From: CBDDKZ01 sp965230415
Lineage (GTDB): Bacteria > Bacteroidota > Bacteroidia > Cytophagales > JAAEPT01
Length of the DNA stretch: 64,000 bases
Assembly (NCBI GenBank): GCA_965230415.1
Contig: CBDDKZ010000003.1
Coordinates: 586,702 to 650,701 of the forward strand
Direction of reading: 5' to 3'
Position 1 is the first letter of the stretch, and each line of letters opens with the position of its first letter. Shown one piece after another: positions 56,453 to 63,515 of the stretch. The notes beneath the pieces were generated by a model. The model searched no databases, was not told the DNA's origin, and saw only the letters and a program-made list of their open reading frames with translations. The translations under genes were made by a program, and so were the position numbers.

Positions 56453-57169
56453 GTGAAAAATCTTATCTTTTTTTTAAGTATAGCAATAAGTTCGAATATC
56501 GTTTGTGCTCAATACGATTTAAAAATGAAAAAAAAACAAATAATACAATTACCAAATAAAGATGTAAGTTATTATGAAGTTTCCAAACAAGAGGCTTCGT
56601 TGATGCTTCAATCGGGGAAATATAGCCTTATTGATGAGTTATGTGATAGCTCTCGAAATATTGAAGTATACAATTTAAATACTGAAGGAGTGCTTGTAGG
56701 TGAAAAGGGTTATTTTTCTTTATTTCGAAGTGTGGAAGAGCTAAGAGAAGTGATGGAGTCGTATGAATCAAGAAAAGATGTAAATGTAGGGTTCAATGAT
56801 GATGGAGAAGATTTTATAGTTAAAATTGACTCATATGTCAATGAGTTAAAGTCGTTGGTAGGTGCTGAAGTTTCCCTAGACCTGAGTGAAGAATCGTTAT
56901 TTAATCTCGATGTATTTATTGATTCTTTGCCAAATACAGAAGCTTTTATTGCTACCAAGAGCAAGATATTAATCGCGTATTTGGGTGAGGTTGTACGAAA
57001 AAGAATAGGTGGCAATTGGCAATTGAGGAAAGATAATCAATACTTGGAGCCTTACATTGAAAGAGCTAACGAAGACATTGATATTGAAACATGGTACTTA
57101 AAAACTATTGAGGACCTTAGAGGCCAAGAATCAGCCCTAGAAATGACATATCAAATATTAAAAAGTTAA
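56453..57169 (+). CDS. candidate immunity protein for the orphan tip, with signal peptide
   Basis: The 238-residue protein starts with GTG at 56453, 1 nt after the tip stop. The N-terminus MKNLIFFLSIAISSNIVCAQ is a clear signal peptide, which is unusual for an immunity protein against a nuclease acting in the cytoplasm. The mature part is acidic and ends with FIATKSKILIAYLGEVVRKR and GGNWQLRKDNQYLEPYIERA, a pattern seen in small immunity-like proteins, but I cannot name the family. An alternative start such as the internal ATG at 56525 would give a cytoplasmic form without the signal. Confidence 0.65.
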   Translation: MKNLIFFLSIAISSNIVCAQYDLKMKKKQIIQLPNKDVSYYEVSKQEASLMLQSGKYSLIDELCDSSRNIEVYNLNTEGVLVGEKGYFSLFRSVEELREVMESYESRKDVNVGFNDDGEDFIVKIDSYVNELKSLVGAEVSLDLSEESLFNLDVFIDSLPNTEAFIATKSKILIAYLGEVVRKRIGGNWQLRKDNQYLEPYIERANEDIDIETWYLKTIEDLRGQESALEMTYQILKS

Positions 57170-57198
57170 TTATGTGATTCCTGCTGTTCCGGTTGTTA

Positions 57199-57249
57199 GC
57201 TGTTCGATCATTTGTAATGTCGAACTCATATCCCCCAGCTCGCGCGAGT
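57199..57249. repeat. dispersed repeat block shared with 1206-1255
   Basis: GCTGTTCGATCATTTGTAAT, GTCGAACT and a GCGCGAGT end; nearly identical to the block in the spacer at the left of the window. Its presence here but not at the matching place in unit 1 means it arrived separately. Confidence 0.6.
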
Positions 57250-57313
57250 AAATAACCACTAGCGCTGGCGCAAGATTGCATCTTGTGTCGTACATGCTAC
57301 AAGAAAAGAAATA

Positions 57314-57340
57314 AGAAAGGCCTGTTGTGGGTCTTTTTTA
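57314..57340. terminator. bidirectional-type terminator of unit 2
   Basis: AGAAAGGCC pairs with GGTCTTTTTT over a TGTTGTG loop, equivalent to 48914-48939. It separates the immunity-like gene from the convergent minus-strand genes. Confidence 0.65.
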
Positions 57341-57344
57341 GTTT

Positions 57345-57363
57345 TATCGGAAAGGGCACAGGA
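57345..57363. repeat. ATCGGAAAGGGCA repeat, copy 4
   Basis: TATCGGAAAGGGCACAGGA, identical to copy 1 (48946-48964). Confidence 0.7.
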
Positions 57364-57431
57364 GGGGAATAGGAATACAACATACAGTTTGGGTGTAGAT
57401 CAAGAGATTTTTTGAGTAGTAGTTTGCTCTT

Positions 57432-58082
57432 TTAATTATTAATATAGTCTAGTAGTGTTTTGAATAAGTCAAGTAATAAGTCTTTTCGAATGATTAGCGT
57501 TGTGATGCCAACAGTAAATGTTACAATGGTGGTTAAGGCACTGAAAAGCTTGAAGGGGCGACTTTCGATAATGCTAGAAGTAGCTTTATTATTAATTAGA
57601 CCAAACCATTGAAGAAGCTTAACAGGAATTTGCAATATAAAAGTCATGCCTCTACGAAACCAAGTGATTGGGTTTTTGAAATCTTTATTGATGTTCGCTA
57701 GTTGTCGTTCGTAGGTTCCGATATGTCTCAATAAACAATTTTCACACGCCGCAATCTCCCAGCTGTTTATGGACTGATCTCTAAATTTAGGAATCGAGTT
57801 TACGATTAGTTGGTACTGGGGGACATGGATTCCTATATTGCGATCGAGAAACTCTATATAGCCGTTTCCGGCTAAATCAGCCTGCATTTGTCCCGATTTT
57901 TTGCTAAGCCAAATGTAGTTGTCATTAGAAGCTCTTCCTTCAGTGTAGTTATTTGTAAATTGAGTAAATCTGCCATGAAACTCATTAGCAAAATTTAAAA
58001 GGGTCTTGTGATAAGTATGTATTTTAAAAGTCTTATAAAGTCCTAGAAGAAATATAGCAGTTAAAAAAAGTCCTGTAGCCAT
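57432..58082 (-). CDS. membrane protein of unknown function, only in unit 2
   Basis: The 216-residue protein has an N-terminal transmembrane segment (MATGLFLTAIFLLGLYKTFK), a soluble middle (about 25-145) and one or two C-terminal membrane segments (TFILQIPVKLLQWFGLI; LFSALTTIVTFTVGITTLII). The middle contains YIWLSKKSGQMQADLAGNGY and a CENC motif (AACENCLLRHIGTYERQLAN). No known domain is recognised. It lies downstream of the XRE gene on the same strand with a 33-nt gap and probably shares its promoter. Unit 1 has no such gene, so it is cargo of unit 2; superinfection exclusion or defence is possible but not shown. Confidence 0.7.
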   Translation of the reverse strand: MATGLFLTAIFLLGLYKTFKIHTYHKTLLNFANEFHGRFTQFTNNYTEGRASNDNYIWLSKKSGQMQADLAGNGYIEFLDRNIGIHVPQYQLIVNSIPKFRDQSINSWEIAACENCLLRHIGTYERQLANINKDFKNPITWFRRGMTFILQIPVKLLQWFGLINNKATSSIIESRPFKLFSALTTIVTFTVGITTLIIRKDLLLDLFKTLLDYINN

Positions 58083-58115
58083 AATTGGTTGTTAAAAGAA
58101 AGGTCTTTTTGTTAA

Positions 58116-58451
58116 TCACGAATAAGCAGCCCTGGCTTTGAAATCTCTTATATAGGTATCGATTATATCAAAAAGCTTTGCCCTGGTGTCAACATCCATT
58201 TTTTGAATACCTTCCAATCGCTTAATAGCTTCCTGATCGTATTTACCGAATCGCTCTCTGCCAAGCAAATAATCAACAGTTACTTCCATGGCTTCGGCTA
58301 GTTTAGTTGTGATCTCAATAGAAGGAGCGTGTTCTCCGCGTTCATATTTACCAATAATATCGCGAGATACTTCAATAGCTTCTGCAAGGTCTGCCTGAGA
58401 CCAGTTTTTTTCTTTTCTAAGCTCTGCTATTTTCTTTCCAATGTTGATCAT
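58116..58451 (-). CDS. XRE-family regulator of unit 2
   Basis: The 111-residue protein has a clear HTH_3 domain (MINIGKKIAELRKEKNWSQA, DLAEAIEVSRDIIGKYERGE, ITTKLAEAMEVTVDYLLGRE) and a helical tail (RLEGIQKMDVDTRAKLFDII). It occupies the position of the unit 1 XRE gene but differs strongly in the recognition helix (SRDIIGKYERG against YTNVGRYERG). Repression of the two units may therefore be independent, an immunity-group arrangement like that of related phages. The 151-nt gap to the SymE-like gene holds the best promoter in the window and TAGCT/AGCG motifs. Confidence 0.9.
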   Translation of the reverse strand: MINIGKKIAELRKEKNWSQADLAEAIEVSRDIIGKYERGEHAPSIEITTKLAEAMEVTVDYLLGRERFGKYDQEAIKRLEGIQKMDVDTRAKLFDIIDTYIRDFKARAAYS

Positions 58452-58529
58452 TTATCACTAAAGTTTAGCTTTTTAGCGTTATTTAAGCAAAAATAGCGAA
58501 TATATATCTACAAAAAAAGAGTGTGTTAT

Positions 58530-58560
58530 TTTGCTTGTTGCGAAAATGTCTCTACATTTG
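58530..58560 (+). promoter_or_regulatory. Bacteroidota-type promoter of the unit 2 element operon
   Basis: TTTG at 58530-58533 and TACATTTG at 58553-58560 match the -33 TTTG and -7 TAnnTTTG boxes with 19 nt between them. The SymE-like start codon lies 42 nt downstream. The divergent XRE gene starts 80 nt upstream, so its product is the obvious repressor. Confidence 0.65.
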
Positions 58561-58602
58561 TGATGTATTATCTACATTATGAATTTTTGAAAAAACTTTT
58601 CC

Positions 58603-58848
58603 ATGTCCGAACGCAAAACCAAAACCCTCAAGATTCATGCGCTTTATCAAGGCGATAATAAAGTACCACATATTCACCTGGCCGGCCAATGGTTGGCCAA
58701 ACTAGGCTTTACGATCCATGATCACGTCAGTGTCACTATCAGAGAAGGGCTACTTATCATCGAACCACTGGAAGCGGCTGCACAACAAGTACAAGAAAAG
58801 GTCCAGGAACTGCAAAGCATCAAAACGCAACTCAAAAAGCTGGTCTGA
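58603..58848 (+). CDS. SymE-like small protein of unit 2
   Basis: This 81-residue protein is nearly identical to the unit 1 copy (MSERKTKTLKIHALYQGDNK, then HIHLAGQWLAKLGFTIHDHV and SVTIREGLLIIEPLE). The C-terminal coiled coil is the same apart from the last residue (KKLV instead of KKLA). It overlaps the primase start by 1 nt. The high conservation in both units suggests a needed part of the element machinery, not a disposable toxin. Confidence 0.75.
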   Translation: MSERKTKTLKIHALYQGDNKVPHIHLAGQWLAKLGFTIHDHVSVTIREGLLIIEPLEAAAQQVQEKVQELQSIKTQLKKLV

Positions 58849-60902
58849 TGGAAATAAAGGGAATCAAAGAACGGCTAAGCATCATGGAAGTGCTGAATTA
58901 CTACCATTTAAAACCCACCGTCAAAGGTGCGTTAACCTGTCCGTTCCATGAGGCAAAGCCAGGTAGTAGAAAGAAAACGATGCAGATCTATACCGACACC
59001 AATCGTTACCAGTGTTTTCACAAAGACTGCAAAGCTGGCAATGGTGATGTGATTGATTTTATTCAATACAAAGAAGGTTGTACCAAGCATGAGGCCATCG
59101 AAAAAGCGAAAGCATTATTGGGAGTTCCTATGTCCACAGACATTCAAAATGCCTCCCGAGGTTCATCCCGAGCAGAGACTCAGGATGAACTCGGGACAGG
59201 CTATTCCGATGATCCCGAATCTTCGTTCGGGACAAGCATTCAAAGTGCCCTTTCCGATGGTTTTACCAGTTCGGATGGTCGGGGTAGGCAGGTTAAGGAG
59301 GGGATCCACCTGCCTGCTACTGGCCTATTTACCATAATCAGTAGCGAACAACTCGAATACCAAGACGAACAACTGGCAATTACAGCTTTAGGCGGTGTCC
59401 GATTAGAAGGCCTGGATCGCTTACGAGTAACTTTAAAAATCAAACAAGGGCAACAAAACGACCGAAATAGCATCCGTCACAGCTTAGACTTATACAACGA
59501 CGACCAAGTGGAGAAACTCACGCGCAAAACGGCAGAACGCTTAGAGGTCGGTACAAGTGTGATCAGAAAAGCCTTGCAAAACCTGACCGATCATCTGGAA
59601 AACTACCGTTTAGAAGCGCTTAATCAAAACAGTACTACAAACCCGGAAACGCCAGCACTAACAGCCCAAGAAAAGCAACAAGTCATCGCCTTTTTAAAGC
59701 GTCCGGATTTAATGCATCGCACCAATGAACTGCTGGGTGAAAGCGGTATCATCGGCGAAACGACCAACAGGCAAATACTCTGGTTAGTCTACAGCAGCAG
59801 AAAACGGCCCAAACCACTGCATGTAATCTGTTTGGGTGCGAGTGGCACTGGTAAAACCTACTTGCAGGAAAAAGTAGCACGTTTTGTGCCCGAGCAAGAA
59901 AAGTTCACTTTTACGGCCAGCACAGAAAACGCCTTTTACTACCTGGAACCTTACGATTTATGTCACAAAGTAGTACTCATTGAAGATATGGACGGGGTGC
60001 AATATTTACTCTACCCTTTAAGAGAACTACAAACCAAACAGTGGATTAGTAAGATCGTTCCAATGAAAGACAGCCCGACCAGCACCAGCAACAAAACAAG
60101 GAAACTGGAAGTGTTTGGCCCCATCTGCCTAAGTGGCACGACCACCAAAGAAAAGATCTATGAAGACAATGCGAACCGCTGTTTACTATTGCACCTGGAC
60201 AACAGCTACGAGCAGCAAGAGGCGATTATGGATTACCAACGCAAACTAAGTGCCAATAAAATCAATACCGAAAATGAGCTTCAGGCAGCACAAACCTTAC
60301 TGCACATCCAACAAGTCTTGCAAGCGGTAAAAGTAGTCAACCCTTACGCTGAATACCTAAAAATCCCCCACAAGTGCTTTAAACCACTAAGAACCAATGA
60401 ACACTACTTACAATTTATCGAAACGGTAACCTGGTACCATCAGTACCAACGAACAGAAAAAGCAGACGAAAACGGAGAATTATACATAGAAACCACCTTA
60501 GAAGACATTGAAACAGCCAATCGCTTAATGAAAGAAGTACTACTTACCAAAAGTGATGAACTACCCAAAAGCATAAGAAGCTTCTTCGAAGCACTTAAAA
60601 GCTGGTTGAAACAAGCAAAGAAAAGCAGCTTTTATAGCAAAGAGGTGCGGAATTACTTCCGGCTGTACCCAATGAAAGCCAATCGTTACCTGGGTACTTT
60701 GGAGCAGTACGATTACATCCGAAGAGTAGGAGGGAACAAAAAGATAGGTTATGAGTATGAAATCTGCGATTGGGATGATTACAGCCACCTTCAAAAAGGC
60801 CTGGATGTACTGGATGAATTACTGGAAACGCTTCGAAACACCGAAAATGAGCGACAGAAAGAGGCAAGCAAGGGTCTTGTCCCGAGTTTACCTCGGGAAT
60901 AA
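58848..60902 (+). CDS. CHC2 zinc-finger primase / P-loop ATPase of unit 2
   Basis: This 684-residue paralogue of the unit 1 protein has the same CHC2 finger (CPFHEAKPGSRKKTMQIYTD, CFHKDCKAGNGDVIDF) and Walker A GASGTGKT at 330-337. Walker B and the C-terminal winged-helix-like part are also the same. It is 21 residues longer, all in the linker after the finger (about 92-150), which is unlike that of unit 1 and is encoded by palindromic DNA (59154-59232). Nucleotides 59820-60160 differ from 50652-50992 at a single position, while flanks differ far more. The rest of the annotation of the unit 1 copy applies. Confidence 0.85.
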   Translation: MEIKGIKERLSIMEVLNYYHLKPTVKGALTCPFHEAKPGSRKKTMQIYTDTNRYQCFHKDCKAGNGDVIDFIQYKEGCTKHEAIEKAKALLGVPMSTDIQNASRGSSRAETQDELGTGYSDDPESSFGTSIQSALSDGFTSSDGRGRQVKEGIHLPATGLFTIISSEQLEYQDEQLAITALGGVRLEGLDRLRVTLKIKQGQQNDRNSIRHSLDLYNDDQVEKLTRKTAERLEVGTSVIRKALQNLTDHLENYRLEALNQNSTTNPETPALTAQEKQQVIAFLKRPDLMHRTNELLGESGIIGETTNRQILWLVYSSRKRPKPLHVICLGASGTGKTYLQEKVARFVPEQEKFTFTASTENAFYYLEPYDLCHKVVLIEDMDGVQYLLYPLRELQTKQWISKIVPMKDSPTSTSNKTRKLEVFGPICLSGTTTKEKIYEDNANRCLLLHLDNSYEQQEAIMDYQRKLSANKINTENELQAAQTLLHIQQVLQAVKVVNPYAEYLKIPHKCFKPLRTNEHYLQFIETVTWYHQYQRTEKADENGELYIETTLEDIETANRLMKEVLLTKSDELPKSIRSFFEALKSWLKQAKKSSFYSKEVRNYFRLYPMKANRYLGTLEQYDYIRRVGGNKKIGYEYEICDWDDYSHLQKGLDVLDELLETLRNTENERQKEASKGLVPSLPRE
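59154..59232. repeat. two palindromes inside the primase linker of unit 2
   Basis: TCCCGAGGTTCATCC (59154-59168) pairs with GGATGAACTCGGGA (59183-59196) with one bulged base, and TCCCGAA (59213-59219) pairs with TTCGGGA (59226-59232). They encode the variable linker. Unit 1 has a different palindrome (CCCCGGG/CCCGGGG, 50041-50060) at the same place. Confidence 0.65.
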
Positions 60903-60997
60903 CATAGTATAACATAAGTATAACAAGTTACTGAAAAACGTAAGTAGCAGAAAAACAGCAAGAAAGGTCTAAGTATAACAGTATAACAAGAATAACA
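60880..60997. promoter_or_regulatory. hairpin and six ATAACA iterons (unit 2)
   Basis: TCCCGAG/CTCGGGA hairpin at the primase stop (60880-60898), then ATAACA at 60899, 60909, 60920, 60975, 60983 and 60992. The spacings 10, 11, 55, 8 and 9 are identical to those of unit 1. Confidence 0.7.
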
Positions 60998-61068
60998 GGG
61001 GGGCAAGCGGCTACTAAAGCAGTATTGAGTGTGAGTGTTGAGCAAGAGGAAGAGAGAAAAAAGGTCTA

Positions 61069-61989
61069 ATGAAACAACTACGACTAGAAACAGCACACTA
61101 TCGCTACTTAGAAGCTGGTTTTAAAGAGTGGCTGGACATACAAGGTTATGCGGAAAGCACAGTAAACAACTTACCTATTCACATCCATGAATTACTGCAC
61201 TGGCAGGAAAAGCAAGGCTACACAGAGATAGGAGTATTAAATAACCAACAAATCAACAACTACTACCAGTACCTAAAAAAGCGCAAACACCAACGAAAGG
61301 GAGGAGCTTTGAGTAATAGTTACCTGAACAAACACCAGCAGGCCATCATCAAGTTTAGTGAGTACCTGCAGAAAAGTAAAACCCAGGCACTCGAAGAGCT
61401 GGAGCTAAAACGGGAAATCCCCTCACCCAACAAAATCAACTACCTCACCCAAGCCGAAATCAAAATCTTGTTTGAAACAGCAAAAACCCAACATCAAAGC
61501 GAACTGCTGTCATTAATTAATACCCGAGACCAAGCGATACTAACGGTTTTTTACAGCTGCGGCCTTCGAAGAAGTGAAGGAGCGCAACTTGATGTTACCG
61601 ACCTGAATTTTGATCGACAAGTACTCAAAGTAAGAAAAGGCAAAGGCAACAAAGCACGGCTGGTACCCTTTAACAAAATCAGTAGTATCTACCTACAAGA
61701 TTACCTCTATGATACCCGACCACAGTTAGTACAAAACAACAAAGAACAAGCCTTTTTCATTGGTATGAACGGAAAGAGGATGCAAGGACAAAGCCTGGCC
61801 AGAAGGGTAGAGCTATTGGCTAAACACAGCCAAATAGAAAAAAGGGTACACTTACACCTGCTCAGACACAGCGTGGCCACACACCTACTTCAAAATGGCA
61901 TGAGTTTAGAGAATATCGCCAGGTTCTTAGGACATAGCAGCCTGGAGAGTACGCAACAGTATACCCACATAGTCGGAAATGAATTATAA
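61069..61989 (+). CDS. XerD-like tyrosine recombinase (catalytically complete) of unit 2
   Basis: This 306-residue close paralogue of the unit 1 enzyme begins MKQLRLETAHYRYLEAGFKE. It keeps every active-site element: CGLRRSEGAQL (Arg167), VRKGKGNKARL, HLHLLRHSVA (His263, Arg266), FLGHSS and STQQYTHI (Tyr298). Differences are concentrated in the N-terminal DNA-binding part (TEIGVLNNQQINNYYQYLKK against KEIKELSSDQINNYYHHLKN), which may shift target preference slightly. Overlaps the second recombinase by 11 nt as in unit 1. Confidence 0.93.
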   Translation: MKQLRLETAHYRYLEAGFKEWLDIQGYAESTVNNLPIHIHELLHWQEKQGYTEIGVLNNQQINNYYQYLKKRKHQRKGGALSNSYLNKHQQAIIKFSEYLQKSKTQALEELELKREIPSPNKINYLTQAEIKILFETAKTQHQSELLSLINTRDQAILTVFYSCGLRRSEGAQLDVTDLNFDRQVLKVRKGKGNKARLVPFNKISSIYLQDYLYDTRPQLVQNNKEQAFFIGMNGKRMQGQSLARRVELLAKHSQIEKRVHLHLLRHSVATHLLQNGMSLENIARFLGHSSLESTQQYTHIVGNEL

Positions 61990-62890
61990 AAGCTACTTAC
62001 AGCAAAAAGGCTACAGTTTAAAAACGATCGAAGGCAATCTGTACAGCATAGCCCAACTAGAAAAGTGGCTGAAAAACGAAGGGATAGCCATAGAAACATG
62101 TACTTACAACGATTTAATGGGCTACGTACAAAGCTTAAAAGGTAAGGTGAAACAGAAAACCATCGAGCTGTATTTAACAAAAATAAGCCACTACTTTGAC
62201 TACCTGAAAGCAGAAGGTAAACGCACCAACAATCCAGTAAACCAAATCACAGTACAAGGCATCCAACGTCAAGAGCTACATGAAATCTTAAACAAGGGAG
62301 AATTAGAGCAACTGTACCAAAACTATGAAGTGTATGAAAACGACCACCCGAATAGTAACTATCATTGGTTTAAGAATCAGCAAGTAAGTCAAAAAAGAAA
62401 CAAGGTCATTATAGGACTAATCGTACATCAAGGCTTAAATACGGCAGCACTCACTAATTTACAAACCACAGACCTCCAATTACGAGAAGGAAAAATCCAC
62501 ATCCCAGGTAGTAGAAAAAGCAATGCCAGAACACTAAAACTACAAGCCGACCAAATCCTGGACCTGATGGAATATCAGCATGTCACCAGAGAAGAATTAC
62601 TCAGGCAATCAAGCAAAGAGAGTGAGCAATTACTAATTAGCTCAGGTCAAAGCCAAAAGCTGTACAATACACTACAATGCCTGCTCAAACAACTAAAACG
62701 AATCAACCCCAAAGTAACAAGTATCCGACAACTCAGAGCAAGTGTGATTACTTACTGGTTAAAAAACTACAACCTACGAGAAGTACAATACATGACCGGC
62801 CACAGGTATGTAAGCAGCACAGAAGCCTACTTAATCAATGATTTAGATGATTTACAAGAGGAAGTGAGTAAGTATCATCCGATGGAGTGA
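61979..62890 (+). CDS. second, catalytically altered tyrosine recombinase of unit 2
   Basis: This 303-residue paralogue of the unit 1 protein has the same loss of the first active-site Arg (HQGLNTAALTNL, Asn in place of Arg), the same IRQLRAS box without His, and the retained GH and STEAYLIND tyrosine. That two diverged copies keep these replacements suggests a selected non-catalytic or specialised role beside the intact recombinase. The stop is followed after 76 nt by the YefM gene. Confidence 0.88.
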   Translation: MNYKSYLQQKGYSLKTIEGNLYSIAQLEKWLKNEGIAIETCTYNDLMGYVQSLKGKVKQKTIELYLTKISHYFDYLKAEGKRTNNPVNQITVQGIQRQELHEILNKGELEQLYQNYEVYENDHPNSNYHWFKNQQVSQKRNKVIIGLIVHQGLNTAALTNLQTTDLQLREGKIHIPGSRKSNARTLKLQADQILDLMEYQHVTREELLRQSSKESEQLLISSGQSQKLYNTLQCLLKQLKRINPKVTSIRQLRASVITYWLKNYNLREVQYMTGHRYVSSTEAYLINDLDDLQEEVSKYHPME

Positions 62891-62928
62891 AATAGGAACT
62901 AATCTTATGAAAAGCACGTTGTATATAA

Positions 62929-62951
62929 TATATTTGTACCATATTGGTACA
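62929..62951 (+). promoter_or_regulatory. operator palindrome and -7 box of the yefM-yoeB operon
   Basis: TGTACCA (62935-62941) and TGGTACA (62945-62951) form a perfect 17-nt palindrome, 15 nt before the YefM start. It resembles the TGTACA palindromes bound by YefM. TATATTTG (62929-62936) overlaps its left arm and fits the -7 box, so binding would block transcription (autorepression). Confidence 0.7.
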
Positions 62952-62966
62952 CAAAATATTATAATT

Positions 62967-63218
62967 ATGATAGTGATCAGTAGTAGAGAATTTAGACAAA
63001 ACCAGAAAGAGTACTTCGAAAGAGCGGATAATGGAGAACAAATCATTGTTCAGCGAGGAAAAGATAAAGCTTATGCTTTAACACCAATAAGTGATGATGA
63101 TATGTATTTTAACGCAGAAATGGTCAAACGAATCAAACAGAGTATGTTAGAAGTTGAGCAAGGAGAAGTTCAACAAGTGTCTACTTCAAAAGAAATAAGT
63201 GACCTGTTGGGATTATGA
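62967..63218 (+). CDS. yefM: YefM/Phd-family antitoxin
   Basis: The 83-residue protein begins MIVISSREFRQNQKEYFERA, continues DNGEQIIVQRGKDKAYALTP and ends in a disordered acidic tail, as in Phd/YefM antitoxins. An upstream ATG (62907) would add 20 residues across the operator palindrome and is rejected. The N-terminal fold binds DNA and the tail wraps YoeB. It overlaps yoeB by 4 nt (ATGA). It replaces the unit 1 DUF433/DUF5615 pair at the same map position. Confidence 0.92.
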   Translation: MIVISSREFRQNQKEYFERADNGEQIIVQRGKDKAYALTPISDDDMYFNAEMVKRIKQSMLEVEQGEVQQVSTSKEISDLLGL

Positions 63219-63493
63219 GTTATACCTTAGCGTTTTCAAAAACAGCTTTAGAAGATATCGAAAAACATAAAAAGACCGGAGATAAAGCCGTACTTAAAAA
63301 GATAGAAAACCTACTTAACGAGCTGATGGAACATCCTAAAACCGGTACAGGCCAACCAGAAATGTTAAAACATGATTTACAAGGATGTTGGTCACGAAGA
63401 ATCAATAAGAAACATCGACTCGTTTATGCTATCGAGGAAGAAATCGTTACGGTACATGTATTAAGTGCCGCCTCTCATTATGGAGACAAATAA
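63215..63493 (+). CDS. yoeB: YoeB/Txe-family mRNA interferase toxin
   Basis: The 92-residue protein has LAFSKTALEDIEKHKKTGDK at the start, LMEHPKTGTGQPEMLKHDLQ in the middle and GCWSRRINKKHRLVYAIEEE with VTVHVLSAASHYGDK at the end. These are the signature segments of YoeB, including the active-site region SRRINKKHRLVY and the terminal HY. YoeB cuts mRNA on the ribosome. It overlaps yefM by 4 nt. As a unit-borne toxin-antitoxin pair it should punish loss of the element. Confidence 0.93.
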   Translation: MSYTLAFSKTALEDIEKHKKTGDKAVLKKIENLLNELMEHPKTGTGQPEMLKHDLQGCWSRRINKKHRLVYAIEEEIVTVHVLSAASHYGDK

Positions 63494-63495
63494 CC

Positions 63496-63515
63496 CATCG
63501 GAAAGGGCATCGGAG
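63496..63515. repeat. ATCGGAAAGGGCA repeat, copy 5
   Basis: CATCGGAAAGGGCATCGGAG, 3 nt after the yoeB stop, in the same position as copy 2 after the unit 1 toxin. Confidence 0.7.

Larger units (their letters stand above)
57238..57375. repeat. repeat/terminator block of unit 2
   Basis: Near-copy of 48836-48976, including the GCGCAAGATTGCATCTTGTG palindrome, the GGCC/GGTC hairpin with T-run (57314-57340) and TATCGGAAAGGGCACAGGA at 57345-57363. Confidence 0.8.

Noticed and set aside
48836..57375. CRISPR array suggested by repeated blocks
   Set aside because: Repeats are few, far apart (8.4 kb) and not separated by regular spacers; no cas genes are present.
57432..58082. The immunity gene of the orphan tip
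   Set aside because: It is on the opposite strand, beyond a terminator and repeat block, and grouped with the XRE gene; the gene at 56453 is better placed.
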